DNA from: Bacteroidaceae bacterium
GTDB lineage: Bacteria; Bacteroidota; Bacteroidia; Bacteroidales; Bacteroidaceae
NCBI GenBank assembly: GCA_024680695.1
Contig: JAILBW010000126.1
Coordinates: 1 to 39,423 of the forward strand
Direction: 5' to 3'
Length of the DNA stretch: 39,423 bases
A program made the translations under genes and the position numbers. Positions 25,035 through 33,377 of this stretch are shown piece after piece. Each line of letters starts with the position of its first letter. Within the stretch, counting starts at the first letter, position 1. The notes beneath the pieces are model-generated. The model had not been told where the DNA came from and ran no database searches. It saw only the letters and a list, made by a program, of their open reading frames with translations.

Positions 25035-26798
25035 TCACTCCTGCGGCAGGTTCAGCGCAAGGCAGAGTTCGTCGAGCTGAGCCTGGTCGAGTGCGCCGGG
25101 AGCATCGAGCATCACGTCGCGTCCGCTGTTGTTCTTCGGGAAGGCGATGCAGTCGCGGATGCTGTCGAGGCCTGCAAAGAGGCTCACCCAGCGGTCCAGG
25201 CCATAGGCCAGTCCGCCATGAGGGGGCGCACCGTACTTGAAGGCATTCATCAGGAAGCCGAACTGCTGCTGTGCCTTCTCGGGGGTGAAGCCAAGTATCT
25301 CGAACATCTTGGCCTGCAGCGCTTGGTCGTGGATACGGATGGAACCGCCGCCCACCTCGACGCCGTTGCACACCATGTCGTAGGCATCGGCCCGCACGGC
25401 GGCAGGGTTCGTGTCGAGCAGGGGTATGTCCTCGTTCTTGGGATGGGTGAAGGGATGGTGCATGGCCATCAGACGACCTTCCTCCTCGCTCCATTCGAAC
25501 ATCGGGAAATCAACCACCCAGAGCAGCGAGAACTTATTCTTGTCGCGCAATCCCATGCGGCTGCCCATCTCGAGACGCAGTTCGCAGAGTTGCTTGCGCA
25601 CCTTCATTGCATCGTCACCGCTCAGTATGAGTACGAGGTCGCCGACCTTGGCGCCCATCTTCTGCTGCAGTTGTGCGAGCACCTCGGGCGTGTAGAACTT
25701 ATCGACGCTGCTCTTTAGCGTACCATCTTCCTGCACGCGGGCATAGACGAGTCCCTTGGCACCGATCTGCGGACGGCGCACGAAGTCCGTCAGCTGGTCG
25801 AGCTGCTTGCGGGTGTAGCTGGCCTGTCCCTCAGCACAGATGCCGCCGATGTATGCAGCATCGTTGAACACGCCGAACTCGCCCGTGCCCTTGAGTACGT
25901 CCATCAGTTCCACGAAAGGCATTCCGAAACGCGTGTCAGGCTTGTCGGAGCCGTACAGGCGCATCGCATCGTCCCACGTCATGCGGGGGAAGGGCTCCGT
26001 AAGCTCTACGCCGCGCAGCTCGCGGAAGAGGTGCTTGGCCATTCCCTCGAACAGCTGCAAGATGTCCTCTTGCTGTACGAACGACATTTCACAGTCGATC
26101 TGGGTGAACTCGGGCTGACGGTCGGCACGCAGGTCCTCGTCGCGGAAGCATTTCACGATCTGGAAGTATCGGTCCATGCCTGCCACCATGAGCAGTTGCT
26201 TCAGAGTCTGCGGACTCTGCGGAAGGGCATAGAACTGGCCGGGATTCATGCGGCTGGGCACCACGAAGTCGCGTGCGCCTTCGGGCGTCGAACCGATGAG
26301 CATGGGAGTCTCGATTTCGAGGAAGCCCTTCGAGTCGAGATAGCGGCGCACCTCCATCGTCATGCGGTGGCGCAGTTCCAGATTGCGGCGCACGTTGGGA
26401 CGGCGCAGGTCCAGATAGCGGTACTTCATGCGCAGGTCGTCACCGCCGTCGGTGTCTTCCTCGATGGTGAAGGGGGGAAGCTTGCTCTCGTTGAGCACCG
26501 TGAACGACTCGACGATTATCTCCACCTCGCCCGTAGGCAGGTTGGGATTCTTGTTCTCGCGTTCGCTGACGAGACCCGTGGCCTGAATCACAAATTCGCG
26601 GCCAAGCTTGTTGGCCTGCTCACACAGGGCAGCATCGCGTTCCTCGTTGAACACCAGCTGCGTGATGCCGTAGCGGTCACGCAGGTCGATGAACGTCATG
26701 CCACCGAACTTGCGCGAGCGTTGCACCCATCCGGCCAACGTCACTCGCTGCCCGGCATCGGAGAGTCGCAGCTCTCCGCACGTATTTGTCCTATACAT
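25035..26798 (-). CDS. aspS: Aspartate--tRNA ligase
   Basis: The 587-residue product is a bacterial-type class IIb AspRS. It has an N-terminal OB-fold anticodon-binding domain (about 1-105, [20 protein letters not shown]), motif 1 region [16 protein letters not shown], motif 2 [20 protein letters not shown], an inserted GAD domain (about 290-420), and motif 3 [15 protein letters not shown]. Length matches bacterial enzymes. Upstream is an alternating TA tract (26802-26817) and no clear TAnnTTTG promoter. It lies 107 bp downstream of the tRNA-Lys gene on the same strand. A housekeeping gene with a secure call. Confidence 0.97.
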   Translation of the reverse strand: MYRTNTCGELRLSDAGQRVTLAGWVQRSRKFGGMTFIDLRDRYGITQLVFNEERDAALCEQANKLGREFVIQATGLVSERENKNPNLPTGEVEIIVESFTVLNESKLPPFTIEEDTDGGDDLRMKYRYLDLRRPNVRRNLELRHRMTMEVRRYLDSKGFLEIETPMLIGSTPEGARDFVVPSRMNPGQFYALPQSPQTLKQLLMVAGMDRYFQIVKCFRDEDLRADRQPEFTQIDCEMSFVQQEDILQLFEGMAKHLFRELRGVELTEPFPRMTWDDAMRLYGSDKPDTRFGMPFVELMDVLKGTGEFGVFNDAAYIGGICAEGQASYTRKQLDQLTDFVRRPQIGAKGLVYARVQEDGTLKSSVDKFYTPEVLAQLQQKMGAKVGDLVLILSGDDAMKVRKQLCELRLEMGSRMGLRDKNKFSLLWVVDFPMFEWSEEEGRLMAMHHPFTHPKNEDIPLLDTNPAAVRADAYDMVCNGVEVGGGSIRIHDQALQAKMFEILGFTPEKAQQQFGFLMNAFKYGAPPHGGLAYGLDRWVSLFAGLDSIRDCIAFPKNNSGRDVMLDAPGALDQAQLDELCLALNLPQE

Positions 26799-26905
26799 TA
26801 TTTATATATATATATATGTTAAGTCAAAGAAATGTGCACCTCGAATCACACTCCGCCGGATAACAAGAAAGGATGAACTCGCAAGTCCATCCTCTCTCTC
26901 CTCTG

Positions 26906-26978
26906 TACGCCCTCAGGGGCTCGAACCCTGGACCCATTGATTAAGAGTCAATTGCTCTACCAACTGAGCTAAGGACGC
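26906..26978 (-). tRNA. tRNA-Lys (anticodon CTT)
   Basis: The 73-nt minus-strand cloverleaf can be folded by eye. The acceptor stem GCGTCCT pairs with AGGGCGT, with two G-T wobbles. The D-arm is GCTCAGTTGGTAGAGC. The anticodon stem ATTGA/TCAAT carries loop CTCTTAA, so the anticodon is CTT. A 5-nt variable loop precedes the T-arm CAGGGTTCGAGCCCCTG. The discriminator base is A and CCA is not encoded. Confidence 0.95.
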
Positions 26979-27002
26979 ATCGCTTGTGCCGTTTTGCGAC
27001 TG

Positions 27003-27034
27003 CAAATGTATGGACTTTTGCCGACATGGCCAAA
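27003..27034 (-). promoter_or_regulatory. Promoter for tRNA-Lys
   Basis: Minus-strand TTTG (27031-27034) is 20 bp upstream of TACATTTG (27003-27010), which ends 25 bp before the tRNA 5' end. Spacing and sequence are consensus. Confidence 0.75.
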
Positions 27035-27051
27035 TCTTTGGCCTGTTTTTT

Positions 27052-27858
27052 TCAATTTGACGTCAATTCATACACCTCTGACGGCTGTTTTCGCTTCAGG
27101 ATGTCGAGTTTGAAGTCCACTCCGGCCAGAATGCCGTATTCTTTCAGCACGGTCTCCACGGTCTTGCGGGCCAGCTCGGGATGGTTGTTTTCCTCGCTGA
27201 GATGGCACAGCCATACATGTCGCAGGGCCGGCGTGGCATGTTCGGCTATCAGGCGCGCAGCTTCCTTGTTCGACATGTGCCCCCTGCCGCTGCGTATGCG
27301 TTTCTTCAGGTAGGCGGGATACGAACCCATCATCAGCATGTCCTCATCGTGGTTCGCCTCCAGCACCAGATAGTTGGCACGCGCCACTTCGGCCTCGATT
27401 TCGGGGGTACTCTCGCCCACATCGGTCGCCAGACAGAAGGTGATGTCGCCGCTTTCGATGCGGAAACCCACGCAGTCGCTGCTGTCGTGGGGCACCGAGA
27501 AGGGCACGATACGCAGGTCGCCCAACTCGATAGGCACACCTTTCTCGATGTAGCGGATGCGGTCGGCGGGCAGTTTGTTGCTCACGCAGTAGTTGCGGTT
27601 GATGCCCATGTGCACGGGCTCCGTCGCATACACAAGCCGTCCGTAGTCATTGCCCAGATAGCCCACCGACTTTATATGGTCGGCATGGTCGTGAGTGATA
27701 AAGACGGCATCTATTTGCCGCAAGTCTATGTGGCATTCCTTGAGGTGTCGGACCATTGTGCGTATCGCTACGCCAGCGTCTATCAGGATGTGCGTGTCGC
27801 CCGACGAGAGGTAGTACGCATTCCCGCTGCTGCCCGACCCAAGTGAGATGAACTTCAT
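27052..27858 (-). CDS. MBL-fold metallohydrolase, WalJ/YycJ family
   Basis: The 268-residue product starts with the family signature MKFISLGSGSSGNAYYL and has the metal motif HDHADH (residues 56-61). Further MBL residues lie in the LATDVGE and LEANHDEDML segments. WalJ/YycJ proteins are 5'-to-3' exonuclease-like MBL enzymes linked to cell-wall or DNA metabolism in Firmicutes; the role in Bacteroidales is less clear. The open frame extends to 27936, but the promoter at 27880-27911 places the transcript start near 27873, so ATG 27858 (or 27861, MMKF) is the start. The leader is only about 12-15 nt. Confidence 0.9.
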   Translation of the reverse strand: MKFISLGSGSSGNAYYLSSGDTHILIDAGVAIRTMVRHLKECHIDLRQIDAVFITHDHADHIKSVGYLGNDYGRLVYATEPVHMGINRNYCVSNKLPADRIRYIEKGVPIELGDLRIVPFSVPHDSSDCVGFRIESGDITFCLATDVGESTPEIEAEVARANYLVLEANHDEDMLMMGSYPAYLKKRIRSGRGHMSNKEAARLIAEHATPALRHVWLCHLSEENNHPELARKTVETVLKEYGILAGVDFKLDILKRKQPSEVYELTSN

Positions 27859-27879
27859 CATGGATTTCAAAATTTCATG

Positions 27880-27911
27880 CAAAGTTACATCTTTCTCGCC
27901 TATTTGGCAAA
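27880..27911 (-). promoter_or_regulatory. Promoter for the WalJ-like gene
   Basis: Minus-strand TTTG (27908-27911) is 20 bp upstream of TAACTTTG (27880-27887). This consensus promoter lies inside the longer open frame and so decides the start codon. Confidence 0.8.
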
Positions 27912-27955
27912 TCTTTCCCCGCTTTTTACGGCTCAAAAGTGAAATCCACGCCCTC

Positions 27956-27993
27956 TTAACCCAAATCGGTCGTCAGCGTAATGATGATAATAG
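27956..27993 (+). repeat. 38-bp dispersed element, solo copy
   Basis: This 38-bp sequence (starts TTAACCCAAATCGG, ends ATGATGATAATAG) matches 38757-38794 with 4 mismatches. Its first 22 bp also recur inverted at 38907-38928. It sits in the AT-rich 183-bp space between the TamL stop and the WalJ-like start. Confidence 0.85.
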
Positions 27994-28041
27994 TCTTCAT
28001 TTATTCAACCATTCAAAGCTAATTATTAGAACCCACCTCAA

Positions 28042-30297
28042 CTAAAACGGCAACCCGACGGCGAAGTGGAGATTGAAGTCGCGCCCGAAATCGGGGTACA
28101 GCAGTGGATAGTGGTGCCGGGTATCGGTGTAGGCCGGATGTATGGCCTTCATGCCGCCGTCGAGACGCAGGATGAAGTAGTCGAAGTTCAGGCGAAGGCC
28201 GAGTCCGTAGGCTACGGCAATCTGCTTGTAGAACTTGTCAGGCCGAAACTGTCCGCCAGGCTGTTCGGCATATTCGCGAAGCGTCCATATATTGCCGCCA
28301 TCGACGAAGAACGCGCCATCCAGTTTCCAGAAGAGGTGGCTGCGATACTCTACGTTCATGTCCAGCTTCATGTCGCCCGTCTGGTTGATGAAGTCGATGC
28401 GCCCGTCCGTACCCTGAAACGAGCCCGGTCCCAGTCCGCGCACGCTCCAGCCTCTCACGCTGTTGGCACCGCCGCTGAAGTAGCGCTTCTCGTAGGGCAG
28501 TATCGTGGTGTTGCCGTATGGGTAGGCGATGCCGAACCCGAAGTGTAGCGCCAGCGAGTTGCGTGCATCGATGCGGAAACTCTTCGAGAAGTCGAAGTCG
28601 CCCTTTACGTACTGGGCGTATGCGATGTTGAAGAGTGTGTACTGCCCCTTCTTGTTCGATGCGGTATGGAAGAGCTGCGAGATACCGTAGAGCAGGTTGC
28701 CCGATGTCTCGATGCCGCCACGCAGGGTGTAGGCGTTCGTCCCATAGTTCAGCGACGCGCCGTTGAGCAACTGCGAACTGTACGTAAAACTATAGCCCCA
28801 CTTCATGATGAAGAGGTCCTCGTAGATGTAGCGCAGGATGGCATTGCGGCTCGTGGGATTGTCCAGATAGCGTTCGCGGAACGTCGAGCTTATCCAAGGC
28901 ATGAAGACGTAGTCCAGGTCGAGCAGGTCCACACGGTTCTGCCGACGGCGGTCGCTGCCCGACCAACGGTAGCGCCAAGCGGCGGTGACTACGCGGCGGT
29001 GGAACTCGGGACGGTCCTGCAGGTCGAACATCAGGCTCACCTCGCTCGTAGCCAGAACGGCATGGCGGAACTGCTCCGAGAGGAAGGGGAAACGGAAGTC
29101 GGGGAAGGCGAGCCCCATCTCGGCACCATATTCGATGTAGTCCTGGTCGATGTACCCGCTCAGTCCCTTGATGGCTTCGAAGGCACCGCGCAACTTCACG
29201 TTGAAGGCTTCCGAGCCACGAAATGTATTGCGATTCTGATACGAGAGGCTCAGCGCAGCACCGAAGTCGCCGGCCGAGTTGGTGCCTTGCGGCTCCACGT
29301 TGAAGGTGTTGCGCTTGCTCGGGAAGAGCGATATCTGGGGTCGCAACATGGTGCTGTCCTGCGCCGACTCGGCAAAGCGGATATTCACGCTCTGCACCGC
29401 GCCGAGCCTCATCAGCCGGGCATAGGTGTCCTGTACGTCGCTCTCGCGGTAGAGGTCGCCGGCATGGAGTTCCGTCGCATTGCGTATCACTCGCGACCTC
29501 ACGAAGGGCCGTCCGTCCTCTGTCTCGTAGCGATAGTCCACCGCCCCGACGCGATACTGCTGGTGGGGGCGCAGGCCAATCTGCGTGCCGCTGTGGTAGG
29601 GTCGCACCTGCATCTGCAGGTCGACGCGCCGACGTCCTATCGTGGTATCGGCCTCGAAGTGCACGAAGTCTTTGTGGAAGCGGTAGTAACCACGGTTCAG
29701 CAGGTAGCTGCTCAGCCGGCTCCGCTCGGCATCCAGGCGGTTCAGGTCGAAGTCCATGCCCGACTCGAGCATTGTATGATAGCGATCGCCCTCGCGACGC
29801 ATCACCGAATCGACGCCACGATCCTGCACGTCTATCTGCATCAGTCTTACCGAGTAGCGCTCGCGGGGATGTATCTGATAGAGCAGCCCCACCTTGTGTT
29901 TGTGCCTGCGTTCCTGCATTTCCACGTCGGCATCCAGGTATCCCAGGTTCTGCACCGCCGACTCGATGTTCTGCCTTGTCTTTTGCGCCAGCCGACTATC
30001 ATAGACTACGGGTGCCTCGCCAATTCGCCTCACGAAGCGGTTGATACGCTTCGTGCTGTCGCGTCCCGATAGGCAGTATATGCCCAACGGCACCTTCATG
30101 AGCGAGAACCACTTGCTATTCGGGTGCTGACGGATGTAGCCTTGCAGGGGAGCGGGCGACAGCGAGGCCGAGTCGGAGCGGATCACTACGCGGTCCAGCA
30201 GATAGCCGTCCTCGGGCAGCAAGCGGCTCGCGCTGCACGCCTGCAGCAGCAAGACTGCCAGCATCGTTCCCGCAAAAGCATATACAACCCGCTTCAT
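28042..30297 (-). CDS. TamL-type BamA/TamA-family outer-membrane lipoprotein
   Basis: The 751-residue product has a lipoprotein signal peptide (lipobox LQAC, Cys21) followed by SASRLLPEDGYLL, typical of the Bacteroidetes lipidated TamA variant (TamL). Residues about 30-330 contain POTRA-like repeats (TRQNIESAVQNLGYLDADVE; RLSSYLLNRGYYRF). Residues about 380-751 form an Omp85 barrel with the ANSVRGWSVRGLGPGSF motif and a terminal Phe (FAVGLPF). It is expected to help insert or export outer-membrane components. No tamB is adjacent. Its leader is a 9-bp repeat array plus a purine tract, with no consensus promoter between it and the four-helix gene, so it may depend on that gene's promoter. Confidence 0.9.
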   Translation of the reverse strand: MKRVVYAFAGTMLAVLLLQACSASRLLPEDGYLLDRVVIRSDSASLSPAPLQGYIRQHPNSKWFSLMKVPLGIYCLSGRDSTKRINRFVRRIGEAPVVYDSRLAQKTRQNIESAVQNLGYLDADVEMQERRHKHKVGLLYQIHPRERYSVRLMQIDVQDRGVDSVMRREGDRYHTMLESGMDFDLNRLDAERSRLSSYLLNRGYYRFHKDFVHFEADTTIGRRRVDLQMQVRPYHSGTQIGLRPHQQYRVGAVDYRYETEDGRPFVRSRVIRNATELHAGDLYRESDVQDTYARLMRLGAVQSVNIRFAESAQDSTMLRPQISLFPSKRNTFNVEPQGTNSAGDFGAALSLSYQNRNTFRGSEAFNVKLRGAFEAIKGLSGYIDQDYIEYGAEMGLAFPDFRFPFLSEQFRHAVLATSEVSLMFDLQDRPEFHRRVVTAAWRYRWSGSDRRRQNRVDLLDLDYVFMPWISSTFRERYLDNPTSRNAILRYIYEDLFIMKWGYSFTYSSQLLNGASLNYGTNAYTLRGGIETSGNLLYGISQLFHTASNKKGQYTLFNIAYAQYVKGDFDFSKSFRIDARNSLALHFGFGIAYPYGNTTILPYEKRYFSGGANSVRGWSVRGLGPGSFQGTDGRIDFINQTGDMKLDMNVEYRSHLFWKLDGAFFVDGGNIWTLREYAEQPGGQFRPDKFYKQIAVAYGLGLRLNFDYFILRLDGGMKAIHPAYTDTRHHYPLLYPDFGRDFNLHFAVGLPF

Positions 30298-30322
30298 CTC
30301 TTTTTTTCTTTTTCCTTTTTCC

Positions 30323-30367
30323 TATAGTTACCATAGTTACTATAGTTACCATAGTTACTATAATCCC
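30323..30367. repeat. 9-bp tandem array, left flank of the four-helix gene / leader of TamL
   Basis: Plus-strand units TATAGTTAC and CATAGTTAC alternate for four copies (30323-30358), then decay to TATAATCCC. The array ends 2 bp before the four-helix stop and 25 bp upstream of the TamL ATG. It is preceded on the plus strand by a pyrimidine tract, as is the array at 31050-31121. Confidence 0.92.
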
Positions 30368-30369
30368 TA

Positions 30370-31029
30370 TCAATAATCTATCCCATTCTCCTCAAGCAGT
30401 TTCTTAAGTCGCGCCACCTCGTTTCTCAGTGCCGGCACATCCTGTCGCAGCCGTGCCAGTTCCTCATCTTCCGCCCGGCGATACGATGTGCGGGCTGCAT
30501 GCATGCGTTCCTTGATGCCACCCTTCTCCACGAAGTCCTTCTCCAAGCGCAGCAGTGTCTTATGCAGCATCGAGTCGGTCATGTAGCACAAGGTCATGGC
30601 AATGTTTGCCATCTCCTCGTCGTTCCATTGCGGCACAAAGGGCTGATAGTCTTCCACCCTATTGTGCTGGCGGCAGAATTCCAGCATCAGACGGTAGCGT
30701 GGATGCGTCGAACTCCATATCGGCAGGGTGCGTGCGAGAAGATAATCGCGATAGTCCTCCCGCAGTTCCTGCAAAGAGCTGCGGGCCACGTTCAGCAGTT
30801 TGATGTGCATCTCCGTGGACGTCTCGCCATCCTCGGTGCCTTCCACGATGTTCTGCTTGCCCGAACGCGCCGCCTGTACCATCTGGTCCACGGTGCGGTC
30901 ACCGTGGGCAGGCAAGAAACGCTGGCAGAATGCATACGTCAGCTGGTAAATCACCTCCGACTTCTGATAGTAGTATGCATCCCGCCAAGGCATCTGCCGC
31001 TTCAGCACCTGATACTTCTTCTCAATCAT
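30370..31029 (-). CDS. Four-helix-bundle protein (S23/Avd-like) with C-terminal suffix
   Basis: The 219-residue product belongs to the four-helix-bundle family related to the 23S rRNA intervening-sequence protein (TIGR02436-like). Helices run through residues about 15-150, including the family signature QMVQAARSGKQNIVEG and SSLQELREDYRDYL. The C-terminal part (about 150-219) is a helical suffix ending in a heptad-like coiled coil (LARLRQDVPALRNEVARLKK). Such proteins bind nucleic acid or partner proteins; the specific role is unknown. ATG 31029 is chosen because the open frame further upstream only reads through the 9-bp repeat. The gene is bracketed by 9-bp arrays 2 bp after its stop and 20 bp before its start. 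Confidence 0.85.
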   Translation of the reverse strand: MIEKKYQVLKRQMPWRDAYYYQKSEVIYQLTYAFCQRFLPAHGDRTVDQMVQAARSGKQNIVEGTEDGETSTEMHIKLLNVARSSLQELREDYRDYLLARTLPIWSSTHPRYRLMLEFCRQHNRVEDYQPFVPQWNDEEMANIAMTLCYMTDSMLHKTLLRLEKDFVEKGGIKERMHAARTSYRRAEDEELARLRQDVPALRNEVARLKKLLEENGIDY

Positions 31030-31049
31030 TTCTTTTTTTTCTTTAATTC

Positions 31050-31121
31050 TATAGTTACCATAGTTTCTATAGTCACTATAGCCACTATAGTTCCTATAGT
31101 TCCTATAGTTCCTATATTTCT
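31050..31121. repeat. 9-bp tandem array, right flank / leader of the four-helix gene
   Basis: Eight consecutive 9-bp units, beginning TATAGTTAC, CATAGTTTC, TATAGTCAC, TATAGCCAC, followed by three perfect TATAGTTCC and one degenerate TATATTTCT. Unit, orientation and the adjoining pyrimidine tract match the array at 30323-30367. It lies between the predicted promoter (31134-31141) and the ATG (31029), so it would be transcribed as leader RNA. Confidence 0.93.
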
Positions 31122-31133
31122 CCTTTTCTCCCG

Positions 31134-31141
31134 CAAAGATA
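31134..31141 (-). promoter_or_regulatory. -7 element for the four-helix gene
   Basis: The minus strand reads TATCTTTG, a good -7 match. No clean -33 TTTG is found; the region overlaps the divergent promoter of the methyltransferase gene. Confidence 0.5.
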
Positions 31142-31142
31142 G

Positions 31143-31171
31143 TTGTTTTTCGCCAAAAAAGTGTAACTTTG
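31143..31171 (+). promoter_or_regulatory. Promoter for the RNA methyltransferase gene
   Basis: TTG (31143-31145) is 18 bp upstream of TAACTTTG (31164-31171). The ATG at 31205 follows after 33 bp. Confidence 0.65.
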
Positions 31172-31204
31172 TCCTCGGAATTTTCAAAGCAACGACAAGC
31201 ACGC

Positions 31205-31963
31205 ATGATTAGTAAGGCAAAACTGAAGCTCATCCACTCCCTCGAGCGTCGGAAGTATCGGCTCGAGGAGTCGCTATTCGTGGCCGAAGGACCGCGCCTC
31301 TTGGACGAACTGCTGCCGGTCATGCAACCGGTGTATGTGGCGGCATTGCCAACTTGGCTCGAGGCACATCGCCACTGCCTCACCCCCTCGGTCACTACCG
31401 ACTGCCTCACTCCCGACGAACTGCGACGCGCCAGCCTCATGCAGGCACCGCAGCAGGTAGTGGCACTTTTTCCGCTCCCCCACCCCGAATGGGACGACCG
31501 CCTGGCAAGCGAGAATCTGTGCCTCGCACTCGATGGCGTACAGGACCCCGGCAACATGGGAACCATCTGCCGTGTGGCCGACTGGTTCGGCATCACCGAC
31601 ATCATCTGCTCGCCCGACACGGTCGATGTCTTCAACCCCAAGGCCGTCCAGGCCACGATGGGTGCGCTGGCCCGCGTCCGAGTCCACTACGCCGACCTCC
31701 CGTCGCTCCTCGCACGGCTCCGATTGCCCGTCTATGGCACATTCCTCGACGGTAGCGACATCTATGCACAGCCGCTCAGCGACCACGGCATCATCGTCAT
31801 GGGCAACGAGGGGAACGGCATTTCGCCCAAAGTGGGCAAGCAAGTCACCCAGCGTCTCTACATACCAAATTTTCCGCGCGAACGCACGACTACCGAGAGC
31901 CTAAACGTGGCCGTGGCTACGAGCATCGTCTGCGCCGAGTTTCGCCGACGACAGCAGCAGTAG
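31205..31963 (+). CDS. SpoU/TrmH-family RNA 2'-O-methyltransferase
   Basis: The 252-residue product has an N-terminal L30e-like RNA-binding part (about 5-95, RRKYRLEESLFVAEGPRLLD). The SPOUT catalytic domain follows with motif 1 (LDGVQDPGNMGTICRVADW), motif 2 (IIVMGNEGNGIS) and motif 3 (ESLNVAVATSIVCAEF). It methylates a ribose in rRNA or tRNA using S-adenosylmethionine; the target nucleotide is unknown. ATG 31205 follows the promoter. Its last 63 bp, which encode motif 3, overlap the 3' end of the convergent symporter gene, an unusual constraint. Confidence 0.92.
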   Translation: MISKAKLKLIHSLERRKYRLEESLFVAEGPRLLDELLPVMQPVYVAALPTWLEAHRHCLTPSVTTDCLTPDELRRASLMQAPQQVVALFPLPHPEWDDRLASENLCLALDGVQDPGNMGTICRVADWFGITDIICSPDTVDVFNPKAVQATMGALARVRVHYADLPSLLARLRLPVYGTFLDGSDIYAQPLSDHGIIVMGNEGNGISPKVGKQVTQRLYIPNFPRERTTTESLNVAVATSIVCAEFRRRQQQ

Positions 31964-33361
31964 GAGGAACGTGAGCAAGCCGTTGCACATCAGCAACTCG
32001 TAGCCGAAACGATAGCCCGTAAAATGTCCCACCGCTACGTCTGCCACATAGCAGGCAATCGGCGAGAGGATGCAGATGATGGGCACCCAGCGCTCGCGAG
32101 GCATCCGCTTTGTGCAAAGGCCGAAGGTGAAAAGACCCAGCAGCGGCCCGTACGTATAGCTGCACACCGTATAGACAGCATCGATGACGCTCGTATTGTT
32201 CAACGCCTTCACCAGCATGATAAACAGGAAGAAGCATAGTCCGACGGCGGGGTGCACCCATCGGCGCAACCGTTCGTCGTCGGGACGCTGCATGAGATCG
32301 ACACAGAAGCAGGTGGTCAGGCTCGTCATGGCGGAGTCGGCACTGCTGAAGGCGGCGGCCACGATGCCGATGGTGAAGAGGGCCATCGCAGCCTGTCCCA
32401 GCATGCCACTGCTGCACAGCGAGGGCAACAGGGCGTCGCTCGAAGCAGGAAGGGCCACCTGCATCACGTCGCAGAAATGATAGAGCAGGACGCCGAGCGA
32501 CATGAAGAGCAGGTTCACTGGCAGGTAGAGCATGCCGTTCACACACATATTCAGCTGACTCTGTCCCAGCGTCTTGCACGTCAGGTTTTTCTGCATCATG
32601 TCCTGGTCGAGTCCAGTCATCACGATGACGATGAATATGCCGCTCACGAACTGTTTCCAGAAGTATTGCTTGCTGCCTGGGTCGTCGAAGACGAATACGC
32701 GGCTCATGGGGTTTGCCTTCACCGTCGCCACGGCTTCCGAGGGCGAGAGGCCAAGCTGCCGGCACACGGCCACGATGATGAGCACAAGCGCCGTGAGCAG
32801 CACCACCGTCTGCAGGCAGTCGCTCCACACAATCGTGCTGATGCCGCTATTTCGTGTATACAGCCATATCAAGAGCAGCACGATGAAGACCGTCGTACCA
32901 AACTGCACACCGTAGTGCGAGAACACCATCTCCTGCAGGATGAAGCACACCAGATAGAGGCGAATGCTGGCACCGATGAGCTTGCTCACGAAGAAGAACG
33001 ACGCACCGGTGCGGTAGCTCGACGGCCCGAACCGCTGGTGCAGGTAGGTATAGATGGTGGTCAGGTTCAGCCGATAATACACGGGCAGCAGCACGAAGGC
33101 CACCGTCGCATAGCCCAGCACAAAGCCCATGCATGTCTGCAGGTAGGTCATCTGCGTGGCACCCACCATGCCCGGCACGCTCACGAACGTCACGCCGCTC
33201 ACGCTGGCACCGATCATGCCAAAGGCCACAGCCCACCACGGTGAGCGGCGTCCGGCGCGGAAAAAGGCATCGTTGTCACGTCGCCGGCCCGTGACGATCG
33301 ACAGCATGAGCAGCAGGACAAAATAACCTGCTGTCATGCCCAACAACATCGTTCCCGTCAT
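31901..33361 (-). CDS. Sodium:solute symporter (SSS family)
   Basis: The 486-residue product is a polytopic membrane protein of the SSS family. It has the N-terminal RRSPWWAVAFGMIGASVSGV followed by TFVSVPG (helix 1 motif), TGLDQDMMQKNLTCKT in the mid-loop, and the sodium-site segment AAAFSSADSAMTSLTTCF. The cargo (sugar, sialic acid, nucleobase or other) cannot be told. It starts 16 bp after the stop of the Lys/Pro/Glu repeat protein and is probably co-transcribed with it. The last 20 codons, past the final helix, overlap the methyltransferase gene tail to tail. Confidence 0.92.
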   Translation of the reverse strand: MTGTMLLGMTAGYFVLLLMLSIVTGRRRDNDAFFRAGRRSPWWAVAFGMIGASVSGVTFVSVPGMVGATQMTYLQTCMGFVLGYATVAFVLLPVYYRLNLTTIYTYLHQRFGPSSYRTGASFFFVSKLIGASIRLYLVCFILQEMVFSHYGVQFGTTVFIVLLLIWLYTRNSGISTIVWSDCLQTVVLLTALVLIIVAVCRQLGLSPSEAVATVKANPMSRVFVFDDPGSKQYFWKQFVSGIFIVIVMTGLDQDMMQKNLTCKTLGQSQLNMCVNGMLYLPVNLLFMSLGVLLYHFCDVMQVALPASSDALLPSLCSSGMLGQAAMALFTIGIVAAAFSSADSAMTSLTTCFCVDLMQRPDDERLRRWVHPAVGLCFFLFIMLVKALNNTSVIDAVYTVCSYTYGPLLGLFTFGLCTKRMPRERWVPIICILSPIACYVADVAVGHFTGYRFGYELLMCNGLLTFLLLLLSSAKLGADDARSHGHV

Positions 33362-33377
33362 CTTGCTAATGAAAGAT

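Noticed and set aside
26802..26817. Alternating TA tract as a promoter for aspS
   Set aside because: It does not fit TAnnTTTG, and although a TTTG lies about 20 bp upstream the evidence is too weak to call.
28666..30072. 468-codon plus-strand open frame
   Set aside because: Antisense shadow of TamL; composition is His/Val/Ala-rich with no domain, as in other shadows here.
30370..31029. Diversity-generating retroelement (the four-helix protein as Avd)
   Set aside because: No reverse transcriptase and no template/variable repeat pair with adenine-biased differences is visible in the window.
30370..31656. 428-codon extension of the four-helix gene
   Set aside because: The extra N-terminal part reads through the 9-bp array (Tyr-Arg-Asn repeats) and antisense to the methyltransferase gene; ATG 31029 with a purine-rich leader is far better.
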